From the NCBI GenBank assembly GCA_033782935.1, contig JAWQEG010001323.1, forward strand, positions 915,501-979,500: a stretch of DNA of 64,000 nucleotides. The letters run 5' to 3'. This DNA comes from Petrolisthes cinctipes (taxonomy: Eukaryota > Arthropoda > Malacostraca > Decapoda > Porcellanidae). The position numbers and the translations under genes were made by a program. The notes beneath the pieces were generated by a model, which saw only the letters and a program-made list of their open reading frames with translations, did not search any database and was not told where the DNA came from. Positions 1 to 9,929 of this stretch are shown piece after piece; position 1 is the first letter of the stretch; every line of letters begins with the position of its first letter.

Positions 1-99
1 TTACAGATGAGTAATATTCAGTATAGCCATCATTTAAAGTAAGGTTTATGGGCTGTATGCCCTCGAAACAGATCATAAAAGGTTTCGTGGTATACATGG

Positions 100-1700
100 A
101 AATTATTAGTTTTGAGAAATGACATAGTTGGGGTAAGTTGGCTCAACAACAATGGGGCACGTTGTCATAGTGCCAATTTGCTCCACAGAATACATGTATT
201 ATTTTGGTCCTCGTAGTTCTGGAGCAGCCAATCCATCAGGATGGATGAAAGAGTCACATTTTCTAAAGTTTTTACAGTATTTTGTCAAATACACTAAATG
301 CTCTATAGAAAAAACAGTTCTTTCGTTGCTAGACAATCATGGCTCGCATTTGTCCATACAAGGCCTTGATTTTCGTAAAGCCAGTGGCATCACCGTCTTC
401 TCATTTCCACCACACTGCTCACACAGGCTGCAGTCACTTGATGTTAGTGTCTACGGACCTCTTAACCCTTAAATGCCTATTGACCAAATATCACGTCACC
501 GCGAATTTAGGCCTTGAAGCCGATTGACGTAATATAAAGCCGGTAGAAAAAAAACTGCTTGGGCTATATCTAGCCATTTCATTGGTAACACTGGTTAGGT
601 TGGGCCTTCAGTGAGTGGTGTCACTGGTGTGAGAGGGAAATGGTTCACTCGTCATATATACGCAATGAAAATACGCTCGCTCACGTTTTCTAATTTTTAG
701 TTTTTTTTTAGGGGTAACTACTTTATTACTCATAGCGCTGCTGTACGCAAACCAGTGGACCTAGGAAACTTTAGTTTACAGATTCTGGTGTGTAAAATCA
801 AGCTCTACAAATCTGTAATAACAAAATTTACCTAAACGAAACTTTAAAAATCACCCTGATTTTGCGGTTCACGCTCCAGTAGCGGTAGGGAGATTGCGGT
901 TCTTAGGGGTTAAGAAATATGTCAATAGAGCAAATGACTCGTAGATGACTTCACATCCTGGATCAACTATGACCATTTATGATATTCCAGACGTAGTTTC
1001 CACAGCTTTTCCACTTGCTGTAAATCCAGCTAATATATTGGCTGGGTTTAGGGCTGCAGGAATTTCACCCTTCAACAGAGACATATTCCAGGATTCTGAT
1101 TTTATGAGTGCATATGTGACGGACAGACCACAGGAAGACGTTCAACAAGAAACAGCCAATGAAAACAGTGTTCAGCAACAGATAAATTTCCGTGATAACA
1201 CACAGCAATGATACCACACAGAATCTTATTGCAACAGACCAACCAAAATCTTGTTCAGTCAATGATGTCGCTAGCCTTCAAGACGTGAATGAACTTACAC
1301 CATCTACATCTGGACTCTCTGAGAAGAAAGCTCCCACACCTGAAACACTTAGACCTTTGCCTAAAGCAAGTTCCAGGAAGAAAAATTGAGTGAATAAGAG
1401 GAAACGCTTCTCTGCCATTCTCACTGACACATCCGTGAAAAATGCACTGGAAAAAATATCTACACAAAAAACACACAAGGCTAAGAAAAACTTATTTTCA
1501 ACAACGAAAAAACCTAGATCAGAGAAATCAAAACTTGTTCATTATGACAGAGAAAGCTCAGAGGAAGAGGACGGTCTCTGTTTGGTGTGTTGGAGCCTTT
1601 TTCCAAAAGTAAGCTAAGGGAAGTGTGGATACAGTGTAGAGTGTGTAACTTTGCTTTATATATGCCAAAACTGTGACTCGGATGATGATTTAGATTAAGT
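100..1700 (+). pseudogene. Decayed pogo/jerky-type DDE transposase, split by a MITE
   Basis: Three pieces read as one DDE_1 (pogo/Tigger/jerky) transposase. At 152-463 the translation contains LLDNHGSHLS and FPPHCSHRLQSLDVSVYGPL, the second half of the catalytic core with its metal-binding D. At 914-1211 the C-terminal part continues with MTIYDIP, FPLAVNPANILAGFRAAGI and PFNRDIF, which is characteristic of the family. From about 1390 to 1700 a basic then acidic tail ends in C..C pairs (CLVC, then C..C further down), as in relatives with a zinc-binding tail. The N-terminal half is missing or lies left of the window. Frame is disturbed before 152, a stop (TAG) stands at 942-944, and frameshifts lie near 1200 and 1390. 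A TTAA-flanked insertion occupies 466-909. It is a dead copy. No Tigger-type terminal repeat was located. Confidence 0.85.
466..909. mobile_element. 444-bp piggyBac-type MITE with TTAA target duplication
   Basis: The element is bounded by TTAA at 462-465 and 910-913. Its ends are imperfect inverted repeats starting CCC (5' CCCTTAAATGCC, 3' end read inward CCCCTAAGAACC). Removing the element plus one TTAA rejoins the flanking transposase codons in frame (GPL then KKYVNR), so the boundaries are exact. TTAA duplication and CCC-starting ends are hallmarks of piggyBac-group elements. No transposase is inside, so it is non-autonomous. An internal stretch around 560-600 (GGGCTATATCTAG, CACTGGTTAG) recurs at 51893-51930 in a second copy. 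Confidence 0.8.
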
Positions 1701-2348
1701 TTAGCTCAAATTAAGTGACCTATATTCATTTCTGATGAGGAAATATAATTATTTTCAACATAATACATGAGGCCTAGTCTTTTTTGTGATAATAAGTTAC
1801 TTTCTTCAATAAAACAATATATATTTTATATTGCTTTGGAACTGAATATTTTTTAAATGAAGCTTTATGGATATTCTGTATCTAAAACTATAATACATAG
1901 ATCTAAGTTGCCATTAATAAGTGATATGTCAATTTACCCATAGTTTGTGACAACTTACCCATATATGGGGTATGTTGGTACACTTTATTTATTTATTTAT
2001 TTTCTAAAGAATGCTGTACTTTTGTTGGAAAAGATTGTAATATTTTTACTTCATGAAAAGTTAGAGGAAGATTTATATTTTACGCAGAAAATAAGATAAT
2101 GCCAAAGTTCTTTGTTGTTTTTCTTCCACCACCCAAAACGTAAAAAGTTTGCCAACTAGCCCCGGTCTCCCCTATATAGTTAGTTAGGTACCGTATGTGT
2201 ATATAATTAGGTATGTATATAATATATATATAGTTACCTTGAACATCCAAGACATTGAAGGTCACCATCAGTAACAATAACAGTGGATAGATGAAGTAAG
2301 TCTTGGAGAACATCATTCACTGTTAACGAGAGACAATAAACACATGTA
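1700..2348. other. AT-rich non-coding stretch
   Basis: No coding similarity seen. It holds a short ATTT run near 1985-2003 and an AT-rich microsatellite near 2195-2232. Open frames here are short and compositionally driven. Confidence 0.5.
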
Positions 2349-2551
2349 CAGTTGGCTCCACTATTGACGAGCACAGTGGTGGGTTTGGTGAAATGTGGCA
2401 CCACTGTGTTTGTTTACATAGAGTCTTTGTGGTGGTAGAATGAATTCTGTCCATTAATGTACTACTACAGTCCTACAAGTAAACAAACACATTGTTACCA
2501 CATTTTACTAAACTCACTGGACGTTGTGCTCATTATTAGTTGAGGCAACTG
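2349..2551. mobile_element. Tc1-type foldback MITE (~203 bp)
   Basis: Two arms of about 70 bp are inverted copies of each other, starting CAGTTGGCTCCACTA on the left and, read inward from the right, CAGTTGCCTCAACTA. Both arms carry GTGTTTGTTTAC at their inner end. TA precedes the left end; the right flank reads TT. Ends starting CAGT beside TA are typical of Tc1/mariner-group MITEs. No ORF inside. Confidence 0.65.
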
Positions 2552-2652
2552 TTTAGATGCGGACAATAATATTTATCCACATAGCAGTGACTCATATAAA
2601 AGTTTGACAGCTTCCCTTTATTAGTTTTCTGTAAAACTTTTCAATAAATAGG

Positions 2653-2814
2653 TTAAAGGAAGATTCTCTTGTTGGTAAATTGGAAGGTCTCTGATTCCTC
2701 CAAACTATGCCAAGAAGCAGATCCCCTATTAGTACCACTGAATGTGTCTGTTTTCTGGCATAGTTAGGAGGAATCATTTGTCTTTCAATTTACCAACAAG
2801 ATAACCTTCCCTTA
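2653..2814. mobile_element. Palindromic MITE family PAL, copy 1
   Basis: Inverted-repeat element of about 160 bp. The left arm has TTGTTGGTAAATTGGAAG and GATTCCTCC(A)AACTATGCCA; the right arm mirrors it (TGGCATAGTTAGGAGGAATC, then CAATTTACCAACAAG). Ends are TTAA(A)GG and CC(C)TTA. The same family recurs at about a dozen other places in this window. Confidence 0.75.
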
Positions 2815-3150
2815 TATACCAACTTCTACTTTACTACAAGCAGCTACTCACTATTCAAAATAATAACATCATAATTAATGAAGAGGTAAAACATTCGTCA
2901 GCAAATAAATTTGTTTGAGTTAACTATATGTGTATTGTAAATTATGTCCACGACTGTAGACACCCGTACATCAAACCCACTCCTCTTTTTCATCAATATA
3001 AATTTACAACAAAAGGTGTTTAAATAATTAGGATCTACATATATAGATTTACTCAATAGTATTTCTTACCAACACATTTTAAAATGGATCAAAGCAGAAT
3101 TATATAATTATATATTGGGTATGTTTTGGTCTGATTCTGTGCGGCAAATG

Positions 3151-3155
<5 letters not shown>
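2815..3155. other. AT-rich non-coding stretch with a Tc1-type 3' end
   Basis: Around 2928-2966 the sequence ATGTCCACGACTGTA matches the element end at 30815-30830 (ATGTCCATGACCGTA) and the reverse of the 28183 end. It is a fragment of a TA-flanked transposon. Nothing else recognised. Confidence 0.4.

Positions 3156-3222
<67 letters not shown>
3156..3222. repeat. (AT)n microsatellite
   Basis: Uninterrupted AT dinucleotides for more than 60 bp. Confidence 0.98.
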
Positions 3223-3224
<2 letters not shown>

Positions 3225-3399
3225 TATTTTGGTCTGATCTCTGTTAAATGTGGCACCTGCAATACACATTAATTTATCTCACTGTATAGTCACTGGTCAA
3301 CCATTATAAACATATGGGTATAAGATTATTATTATTATTAAAGAGAATAAGCACAGCTTCTATTTTAAGTTTCACAAATACAGCTTTCTTGTATTCATA

Positions 3400-3566
3400 A
3401 ATACTGTATATATGTTTCTTGTAAACCTTTGCATAATAATTGATTTTTTTGTTCTACAAGTTAAAAAAGTTGTGTTATGTTGCATGGTTTGGTCAACATG
3501 CTCCGGCTTTCTAACTTTGGTATATGTCTTTACAACAATAAACTTTTCTTTCAGTTCAATTCAATA
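3400..3566 (+). repeat. Dispersed retroelement 3' end with (TTCAA)-type tail
   Basis: The segment ends ACAACAATAAACTTTTC followed by TTCAATTCAATAGG. Its reverse complement recurs at 7430-7640 and, diverged, at 23815-23930. A shared 3' end followed by a short tandem tail suggests a LINE/SINE 3' end. Confidence 0.55.
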
Positions 3567-4221
3567 GGGCTTAACAGAATGACCACGAGATACTGAGGCA
3601 GGGTTTTCAGAAGGACAGCTGTGTGACGTATGTACAGCTACAATAAAATAACCACCAACACTTTCCTTCCATCGTACAAATAATTCAGGATCATATCAAA
3701 ATATAATCACACAACACCTTACGTCAACTCAACCCCTTCAATTATTGTTATGAGGTGCTTCAAAATCATACACGTGTTGTTCTTTATTACCAAGATATTT
3801 ACTACGATGGAAGGAAAGGGATAATCTTTGTAAGCGTTCCTCCTAACGAAATTTAATGAAAATTAGTAATCATATAGTTAACATAATGTACAATACCTTT
3901 ATGATGGGTTAAGTTGTCGGTCAAAGCTGGTTTCGTAACAATATGCAAGTTCATGTAGTCACACTCTTCCCCCCCCCCCCAAGTCCAAAATGTCAATAAA
4001 CAATATGGCTGAACCCATATGGTAGTCACCATATTCTCATAAAACATAACAAAGTAAAAATCCGTCATTCAAACACTATATTACATACCGAGGTTATACA
4101 ACTGTAGGTTATATTTCCTTCGTGAATTGCCTTGAGATTTTGCACACTATTTACCCTAAATATTCCCCAGAATTACCTCACGTCATATGAAAGGTTGAAA
4201 AACTACGCTTATGATGCCCTT
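3567..4221. other. Non-coding stretch with small inverted repeat and poly-C
   Basis: A 16-bp inverted repeat (CTTTCCTTCCATCGTA at about 3661, reverse complement near 3805) suggests a degraded foldback element. A C-run stands at 3970-3980. No gene recognised. Confidence 0.4.
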
Positions 4222-4423
4222 CAGTGTTGCCAGCACTGTTTCACAAATTTCCCTCATTTCAACATCACAAATTCCCTTTTAACCTCAATTTTCCCCTGAC
4301 GGTCTCTTTGCTATTTCGTCTGGTAGAAATTTCCCTGATTACTCTTCAACAATCTTTATATTTCCATGTATGCACTTCACTATTCTCTAAAACGGATAAA
4401 TTTCCCTGCACCTGTCAACACTG
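4222..4423 (-). mobile_element. hAT-like MITE (CAGTGTTGCCA ends), copy 1
   Basis: Ends are CAGTGTTGCCAG and, at the right, GTCAACACTG. Flanks ATGCCCTT (4214-4221) and ATGGCCTT (4424-4431) match 7 of 8, an 8-bp target duplication. The body contains repeated AAATTTCCCT motifs and is the reverse of the copies at 12554-12775 and 25933-26129. Confidence 0.75.
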
Positions 4424-4713
4424 ATGGCCTTATCTCTCAACAATAGTGCATTCTGGGTAGGCAGCCTAAGGCAGGTGCAATGTCATACTTAACTTTCTCT
4501 ATTTTTCATACTCAAACCATTATTCCTATGTATTATAACCACAGTAGCATTATTCTATAGGATTTTTACATTATTTGTATTCATCATACTCATTATTCCC
4601 TTTATTCCTACTTATTATTTATTTCAATATTTTACGACATGAAAACTGTACATGCTAGCCCACCTCAGCAAGGTGAAGAAGAAATCCGACTCATTGTAAC
4701 CTCTTGCAATCAT

Positions 4714-5175
4714 GGCGTCTGTCTGCTGTACCTCCTCCAGTGTTACTAGTACCCCTAGTAGGTGTTTAGACTGTGATATGGGCCTCCTTGAATTTTACCA
4801 TCGGTATACTTCTGACTCAAGGGCCTATTTGATTTGTGTGTGTGCCACAAAGTTATTTTAGATAAGAAAAAGTGTGAGAATTGTGAGCAAGAGAGTACTT
4901 TGGACTATGGGAAAAAATTGTGGAGGTGTCAGAAATACGTCTCCAAGCAGAAAAAAAAGAGAGCAAAGTGTGGGTGGTCTCAAAGTGTTTTGAAATATAC
5001 ATTTTTCGACAAAGTTCACATAGACATTGAAACACTCTTGTTTTTTTGTGAATATATATTTAAGGGAGTGCTTTACGTAAGTTACAGATTCGTAAAAAAT
5101 GAACTTAAGTTGTCGGACACCTCCATTTGTGACTGGGCCAGTTTTTCGTCGAGAGGTTTTGATAGAGTGGAGTGA
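4714..5175 (+). pseudogene. Merlin/ISXO2-like transposase N-terminal fragment
   Basis: Translation from about 4816 gives a cysteine-rich zinc-ribbon-like segment (CVCHK, CENCEQE, LWRCQKYVSK, KCGWSQSVLKYTFF) followed by a helix-turn-helix-like part (KLSDTSICDWASFSR). This order, CxxC pairs then an RC/W stretch, a 'T.F' segment and a 'W..F' helix, is what the N-terminus of eukaryotic ISXO2-type (Merlin, IS1595-like) transposases shows. An upstream ATG at 4714 opens a different frame (MASVCCTSSS..) that must shift near the GTGTGTGTG run at 4835-4843 to join it. The DDE catalytic domain is absent, so this is a 5' piece only. Family call is from motif pattern and unproven. Confidence 0.6.
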
Positions 5176-5334
5176 AAAGAGAGAGGGAAAGATTCTTACC
5201 TATGCATCCACCAACTTTCACCTCGGTAAGCATTCAGTATAATCTATTTGTGTATTTTCTGCGAGAGGGAATAATCTTGATATGTTAACATTTCATGTTA
5301 TTTTTGGTTTCGGAAATGCACACTAAAGAAGGAT

Positions 5335-5530
5335 ATTAAGGTTAGCCCCAAAGGATATCAAGGTTAGGGCCAAAGGATATCAAGGTTAGGGGCGAAGGAT
5401 ATCAAGGTTAGGGCCGAAGGATATCAAGGCTAGGGCCAAGGGATATCAAGGTTAGGGCCGAAGGATATCAAGGTTAGGGCCGAAGGACACCTGGGTCTAG
5501 GTTAGGTTAGGTTGGGTCAGGTTAGTTAGT
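5335..5530. repeat. 22-bp minisatellite ending in TTAGG-type tract
   Basis: About seven tandem copies of AAGGATATCAAGGTTAGGGC plus two bases, each differing by a few bases, run from 5335 to about 5488. They are followed by GGTCTAGGTTAGGTTAGGTT, a short arthropod-telomere-like tract. Confidence 0.9.
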
Positions 5531-6190
5531 GTGATTTCAAAATTTCATTACCTTATTGTTTTATGATCAATTGATTTTCCCTATTTTTGTGAATATCTTC
5601 CCAAAATATCCAGAAATCCCAATATCTTGGGTATTTTCCAAAATCTTGCGATTTCCACTATAGATTTTAGACAATTCATTTCAAAAGTTGGCTCGCATTT
5701 TCAAATTTCGATATTTATGGCTGATCATAATTTCAAAAGTTGGCTCGGATTTTCAAATTTCGACATTTATGCCTGATCATGAAGTCACTATAAAACTCAA
5801 ACATGCTAATTTACACGTTTTCCCCCACCCAAAACCCCCGGATTCCCAGGCTTTCCCCTAAGATTGTATGGGTAGGAATGGGGTGGGAATAGTATCAAAA
5901 TACATCATTTCCGAAAATCAATTTAAACAAAAAACATCAAATCCTTTCATTTTAAGATGATTCTCAAAAAAAAAAAAAAATAGATGGAGGCATGATTCCA
6001 AAGATTTACCAAGGAAAGTGTCGGTGGATATTTGATTGTGGCTGTACAGTCATGCTCAATAATCCTGCAACACCTTCGACTGAAGCGGACTCGAAAAATG
6101 GTGCGAAACTCTAGTTGTTGGTCTCTGTTCTATTGGTTCATAAAATTCACTCTCATGCTTCACTTTTATCATTATTTCCGATGCAGGACT
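5531..6190. other. Non-coding stretch
   Basis: It holds a duplicated segment: TTTCAAAAGTTGGCTCG with TTTTCAAATTTCGA occurs at about 5679 and again at 5731, a ~52-bp direct repeat. A short A-run lies at 5967-5981. No gene recognised. Confidence 0.6.
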
Positions 6191-6214
6191 TTTGACCGTG
6201 ACTGTACATTGGTG

Positions 6215-6331
6215 AAAGCCAAGGCAATCAACTGATTCCCCCAAACTATTCCAAACACATCACCATTATTTATATTAATCTCATCCTGTGTTTCCTGGTA
6301 TACTTTGGAGGAATCAAGGCACTCTAATGTA
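6215..6331. mobile_element. PAL palindromic MITE, copy 2 (interrupted)
   Basis: It contains CTGATTCCCCCAAACTATTCC, the spacer, then TTTCCTGGTATACTTTGGAG and GGCACTCTAATGTAC. The 3' end is interrupted at its TA by the Tc1-type element that starts at 6332. Confidence 0.7.
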
Positions 6332-6694
6332 CCGTTGCCCACACATGTAGCTGGTACACCTCGCTATTTAGCTATAACAGGAAGGAAATTGAGCAAAAGT
6401 TATAATTTACTGACAGCCAGACAGTAATTATATTATAGTCCGACCACTCTAAAAATGTGGTTTGGGTGGGGACGTGTGGGACCTGTTCCTCTGTACAGGG
6501 ATGCCGCGAATTCTGAGCTCTGACTGACAGAAGGGTGACCTGACATACCTTCACCTCATGTCTGCCCCAGGACAATCTTTTAATCCTGGTCCAACCCTAC
6601 ACCACATCCAGACGCCAACTGGTGAGTGCACGTATCTTGCTTCCCCGCCTCCCTCTTCGTCAATCATTCCTTTTTTCCTGTAATCTATTTTCCA

Positions 6695-6870
6695 CATACA
6701 CCCACACACACACACGTACACTTTTCCAAATGCACCCACACACGTACACATTTTCACATACACACACGTGCATTTCTTCACATGCACCCACATACACACA
6801 CGTACACTTCTTCACATACACCCATATACACACACGTAGGCTACACTTTTCCACGTACACCCACATACAC
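6695..6870. repeat. CA-rich minisatellite
   Basis: Degenerate tandem units of about 30 bp built from CACACACGTACAC, TTTTCACATACACC and variants. Open frames on both strands here are low-complexity artefacts. Confidence 0.9.
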
Positions 6871-6904
6871 ACTTCTTCACATATACAAAATCTATCACTA
6901 TAAT

Positions 6905-6960
6905 TTTATCGCCTTAATGACCTTTACAAAGTCGATAGGCGTTAAGCCCAAATAACAAAC
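6905..6960 (+). repeat. tRNA-SINE 3' end fragment
   Basis: CGCCTTAATGACC and GTCGATAGGCGTTAAGCCC match the 3' end of the tRNA-headed SINE at 12875-12930 (GCCTTAATGACC, GTCGATAGGCATAAAGCCC). Confidence 0.65.
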
Positions 6961-7017
6961 AATCAACAATAACAAGTAGGCCTATACCATGGTGCTTAAT
7001 GTGTGGGCAACGGTACC

Positions 7018-7165
7018 TCAATGTAGTCAGAAAATTGGAGGTTAGCGAGTCCTTCAAATATTGTCACGAAACACCACCTATATTGAAGGAGCTTGTTTCA
7101 TGGCAAGGTCAGGAGGAATCAGAAGCAATCAAGTCTCACACACGATCATAGGGTTTTTAAAAGCT
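7018..7165. mobile_element. PAL-related palindromic MITE, variant B copy 1
   Basis: It contains AGAAAATTGGAGGTTAGCG, GTCCTTCAAATATTG and GGTCAGGAGGAATCAGAAGC. The same variant occurs at 34861-35007 at high identity. Confidence 0.7.
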
Positions 7166-7193
7166 CAAAATTAATTTAGGGTATTTTAATTAA

Positions 7194-7350
7194 TTAAGGG
7201 GAGATTCTCTTTTTGGTAAATTGGAGGGCTACTAATTCCTCCAAACTATGCCACGAAACAGACCCCTTCAATGGTATACTAATAGAGCATCTGTTTCATT
7301 GTATAGTTTGGAGGAATCAGAGACTTTACAACAAGAGAATCTCCCGCTAA
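7194..7350. mobile_element. PAL palindromic MITE, copy 3
   Basis: Starts TTAAGGGGAGATTCTC and ends GAGAATCTCCCGCTAA. Both arms carry the AATTCCTCCAAACTATG core and its inverse TATAGTTTGGAGGAATC. Confidence 0.8.
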
Positions 7351-7429
7351 AGAACTTACTCGATCAGTACTTATGATCCATGTAATTATGATATATAATC
7401 TCCCATTTCAATCCTCTCTTGCTGGGAAT

Positions 7430-7640
7430 TTTACCTTGAATTGAATTGAATTGAAAAGTTTATTGTTATAAAGACAGACAATAAAGGAGAAGGCTATATT
7501 ATATAGCATTCTGACCAAACCCCTAGACAACATTATAAACTTGTAAAAAATATATTGATATAGTAATACAAAGGTTCATAATAAACATAATAATGAGTTC
7601 AAACAATGAATAAATAAATAAAGGTATGAATGCACCTTAC
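7430..7640 (-). repeat. Dispersed retroelement 3' end, reverse orientation
   Basis: GAATTGAATTGAATTGAAAAG tail followed by TTTATTGTTATAAAGACAG; this is the reverse complement of the repeat at 3400-3566. Confidence 0.6.
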
Positions 7641-8889
7641 CTTGCTTGTATAGATGGCCTGTATTAACTCTCCCTTCGTCAAATAAACTCCTTTCTTGTT
7701 CTTCAAATCAGTTAGTGGACGACGGTGGTGAGGGGATGTGCTTGCTTCTTCTCTATTTATACCCACTATATACAGTTTACATATACAGTATAATATATCT
7801 TCTCTTATTCGTCGGAGTCTTACCCTGTCTCTTGTATTAGTACTCTTTTCCTCTTCACTATTCCAGACTGGGATATACTACTACAAATACAGCCAGTTCG
7901 TATAGGCTATCTTCTCTTGTTTGGAGTTGTTTTACCTTAATTAATTGTCTCTTTGTTTGGAGTTTTACCTTGTCACTTGTAGCCTATTAATTCGTTTTTT
8001 CTTCCTCTACACTACTGTCTTCCAGTCTCGCTCAGTCTGAGTGTTGCCATCCGCTCCGCAACTCTTATTACTCCGCATTCTCTTGTTGGGATAGATAATG
8101 GATAATGAAAGTATGGGTCCATGGGAGACGAAATAATTACGGGAAAGAAAAACAATACTAAAATTTTCAGTCTGTATATTTTATATGTGGTCAGTGAGAG
8201 ATAGATTGATAGATAAAAACTAAATTGGATGGGTGTATCCATTTCTTGCTGACGAGCGAATGATTTTGAATCGTACAGTCTTGAAATTTGTACAATAATG
8301 TAAGTAAATAATTGAAATTGCATAAGTTTATTATGATATATCAAATAAAATAGACTAAAATATTAATACAGTAACTCAAAGAAACCGATAGATACTAAAA
8401 CTATTGAAAAATACGTCATAAAAAAATGCGGAATTTTAGTCCACACTCCTGTGGACTGCGGACGGCAATTCGGCACACTCGACTTCCCGCCCATTATTAC
8501 TCCGCATTAGCAGACGAAGATGTAAACAATGCGGAGCAGATGGTAACATTGAGTTATTACTGTCCCCCAGTCACCCAGTGGCCTCAAGGATGAGAGACGT
8601 CCTTGGTGGGCCTCGCCTTAGCCTAACCTGTTTGAACTCGGGGAATTTTTTTCCGTAGGATATTTTTGACGCGCTCCAGAATTATTATTATTATCCTGTT
8701 ACTTCCAAACCAATAAACCCTATCTATACCTTATAATGTTATAACTATAGGCTATAACTTTATGTTAAGGGATAGTATATATTAAAGTGCCTTGATTCCT
8801 CTAAATTTAAAACATACCAGTATTAGTATTATTTCAAGATAAAATCAGGATAGTTTCAGAAGGTTGCACCAGTCTTTCTTCATGAGTAT
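7641..8889. other. Non-coding stretch
   Basis: TTACTCCGCATT occurs near 8060 and again near 8496, the latter close to complementary AATGCGGAG sequence, hinting at a degraded inverted repeat. No gene recognised; open frames of 60-110 codons lack family features. Confidence 0.4.
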
Positions 8890-9066
8890 AATGGGGAAGT
8901 ACAGTGTTGGTAAATCTGAAACAACTGCATGCATGATTCCTCCAAACTTTTTCTAACAATTACAGGCCCCCATTATTTCAGTTATTGTGGTCCTGTTTCC
9001 TGACATACTCTGGAGGAATTAATGCGCTCATATGTACTCAATTTAAGGCGTATTTATCCCCTTAAA
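8890..9066. mobile_element. PAL palindromic MITE, copy 4
   Basis: GGGGAAGTACAGTGTTGG at the left, ATCCCCTTAA at the right, with CATGATTCCTCCAAAC and CATACTCTGGAGGAATTA arms. Confidence 0.75.
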
Positions 9067-9177
9067 TAAAATGCATGCAGCTTATGTGTTTGACGGAGAT
9101 TGTCAGGTTAATTGTTGACCGACTCCCGGCAAGTTTCACCTGCAGAACAAAACTGTACTCAGGGTTGATGCGTTGTA

Positions 9178-9394
9178 CAGTCAGCAGCATAAGTTCGCTT
9201 CATTTCCACCTACGTATGTATGAGGTATATTAATGTTGTAACACAATTTCAATGCAGAAATGACAGATATACTTCACATATGGTAAATTACACATGTTTT
9301 TAGTACAGAAACTGGTTCAGAATGCAACTATCTGGTCATATTTGCATTATATAATAGCCTACATGAGATGGACGTGAATTTATGCTGCCGGCTG
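9178..9394. mobile_element. Tc1-type MITE, GGCGGCAAAAGT family, diverged copy
   Basis: Left end CAGTCAGCAGCATAAGT; right end inverted, GAATTTATGCTGCCGGCTG. TA at 9176-9177 and 9395-9396. 217 bp, no ORF. Confidence 0.75.
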
Positions 9395-9401
9395 TACTGT
9401 A

Positions 9402-9564
9402 CAGTCGGCGGCAAAAGTCCTGTCACCTCACTTGCCTCACCGAGGCACGCGATGTTCATAGACTCGAGATTATTAGGTGTAGGAAACGTGCGTATTTCTC
9501 GAGTCCATGAACACTCCGTGTTTCTGTGAAGCAGGTGAGGCGACAGGACTTCTGCCGCCGACTG
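9402..9564. mobile_element. Tc1-type MITE, GGCGGCAAAAGT family, copy 2
   Basis: Left end CAGTCGGCGGCAAAAGTCC; right end inverted, GGACTTCTGCCGCCGACTG. TA at 9400-9401 and 9565-9566. The inner region is also palindromic around a GAGTC..GACTC core. Confidence 0.8.
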
Positions 9565-9566
9565 TA

Positions 9567-9927
9567 CATAGAGAGGGCGGCAAAAGTACCGTTACCACAT
9601 CTGTCAAGTCCAGGCAGTATATATATATATATGGAGGCTGGCGCCGGAGTCCCAAGGGGGGATTAATCCGTGACAGGGGAAGGGATTTGTGTACCGCCAG
9701 ACCGTGGGATGGCTTCGGCCGAGGAGTGCACAAAGGAATAAGGAGTGGTACACAAGCACATGGCGCCACTACAATATATATTATTTACCCCCTGGGTATA
9801 TATGTGTTGGTGAATATAGTTATTCAATGATAAGGATGGTACGATAATTATCTACTATAAAGGTTCTTGGAGGGAAAGTATGAAGATTGCTGAGTGAAAG
9901 AACACGATCGACTTTTGCCGCCGACTG
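9567..9927. mobile_element. Tc1-type MITE, GGCGGCAAAAGT family, copy 3
   Basis: Left end decayed (GGGCGGCAAAAGTACCG near 9577), right end GACTTTTGCCGCCGACTG followed by TA at 9928. It contains a short AT microsatellite at 9619-9632. Confidence 0.6.
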
Positions 9928-9929
9928 TA

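Larger units (their letters stand above)
6332..7013. mobile_element. Tc1-type MITE (CCGTTGCCCACACAT ends) with later insertions
   Basis: Left end CCGTTGCCCACACATG and right end ATGTGTGGGCAACGG are inverted copies, each beside TA (6330-6331, 7014-7015). The interior holds a CA-rich minisatellite (6695-6870) and a SINE 3' end (6905-6960). A second copy of the same family lies at 23933-24519. Confidence 0.75.

Noticed and set aside
6551..6903. Overlapping 80-109-codon frames on both strands rich in His/Thr or Cys/Val
   Set aside because: They are translations of the CA/GT minisatellite; composition alone keeps them open.
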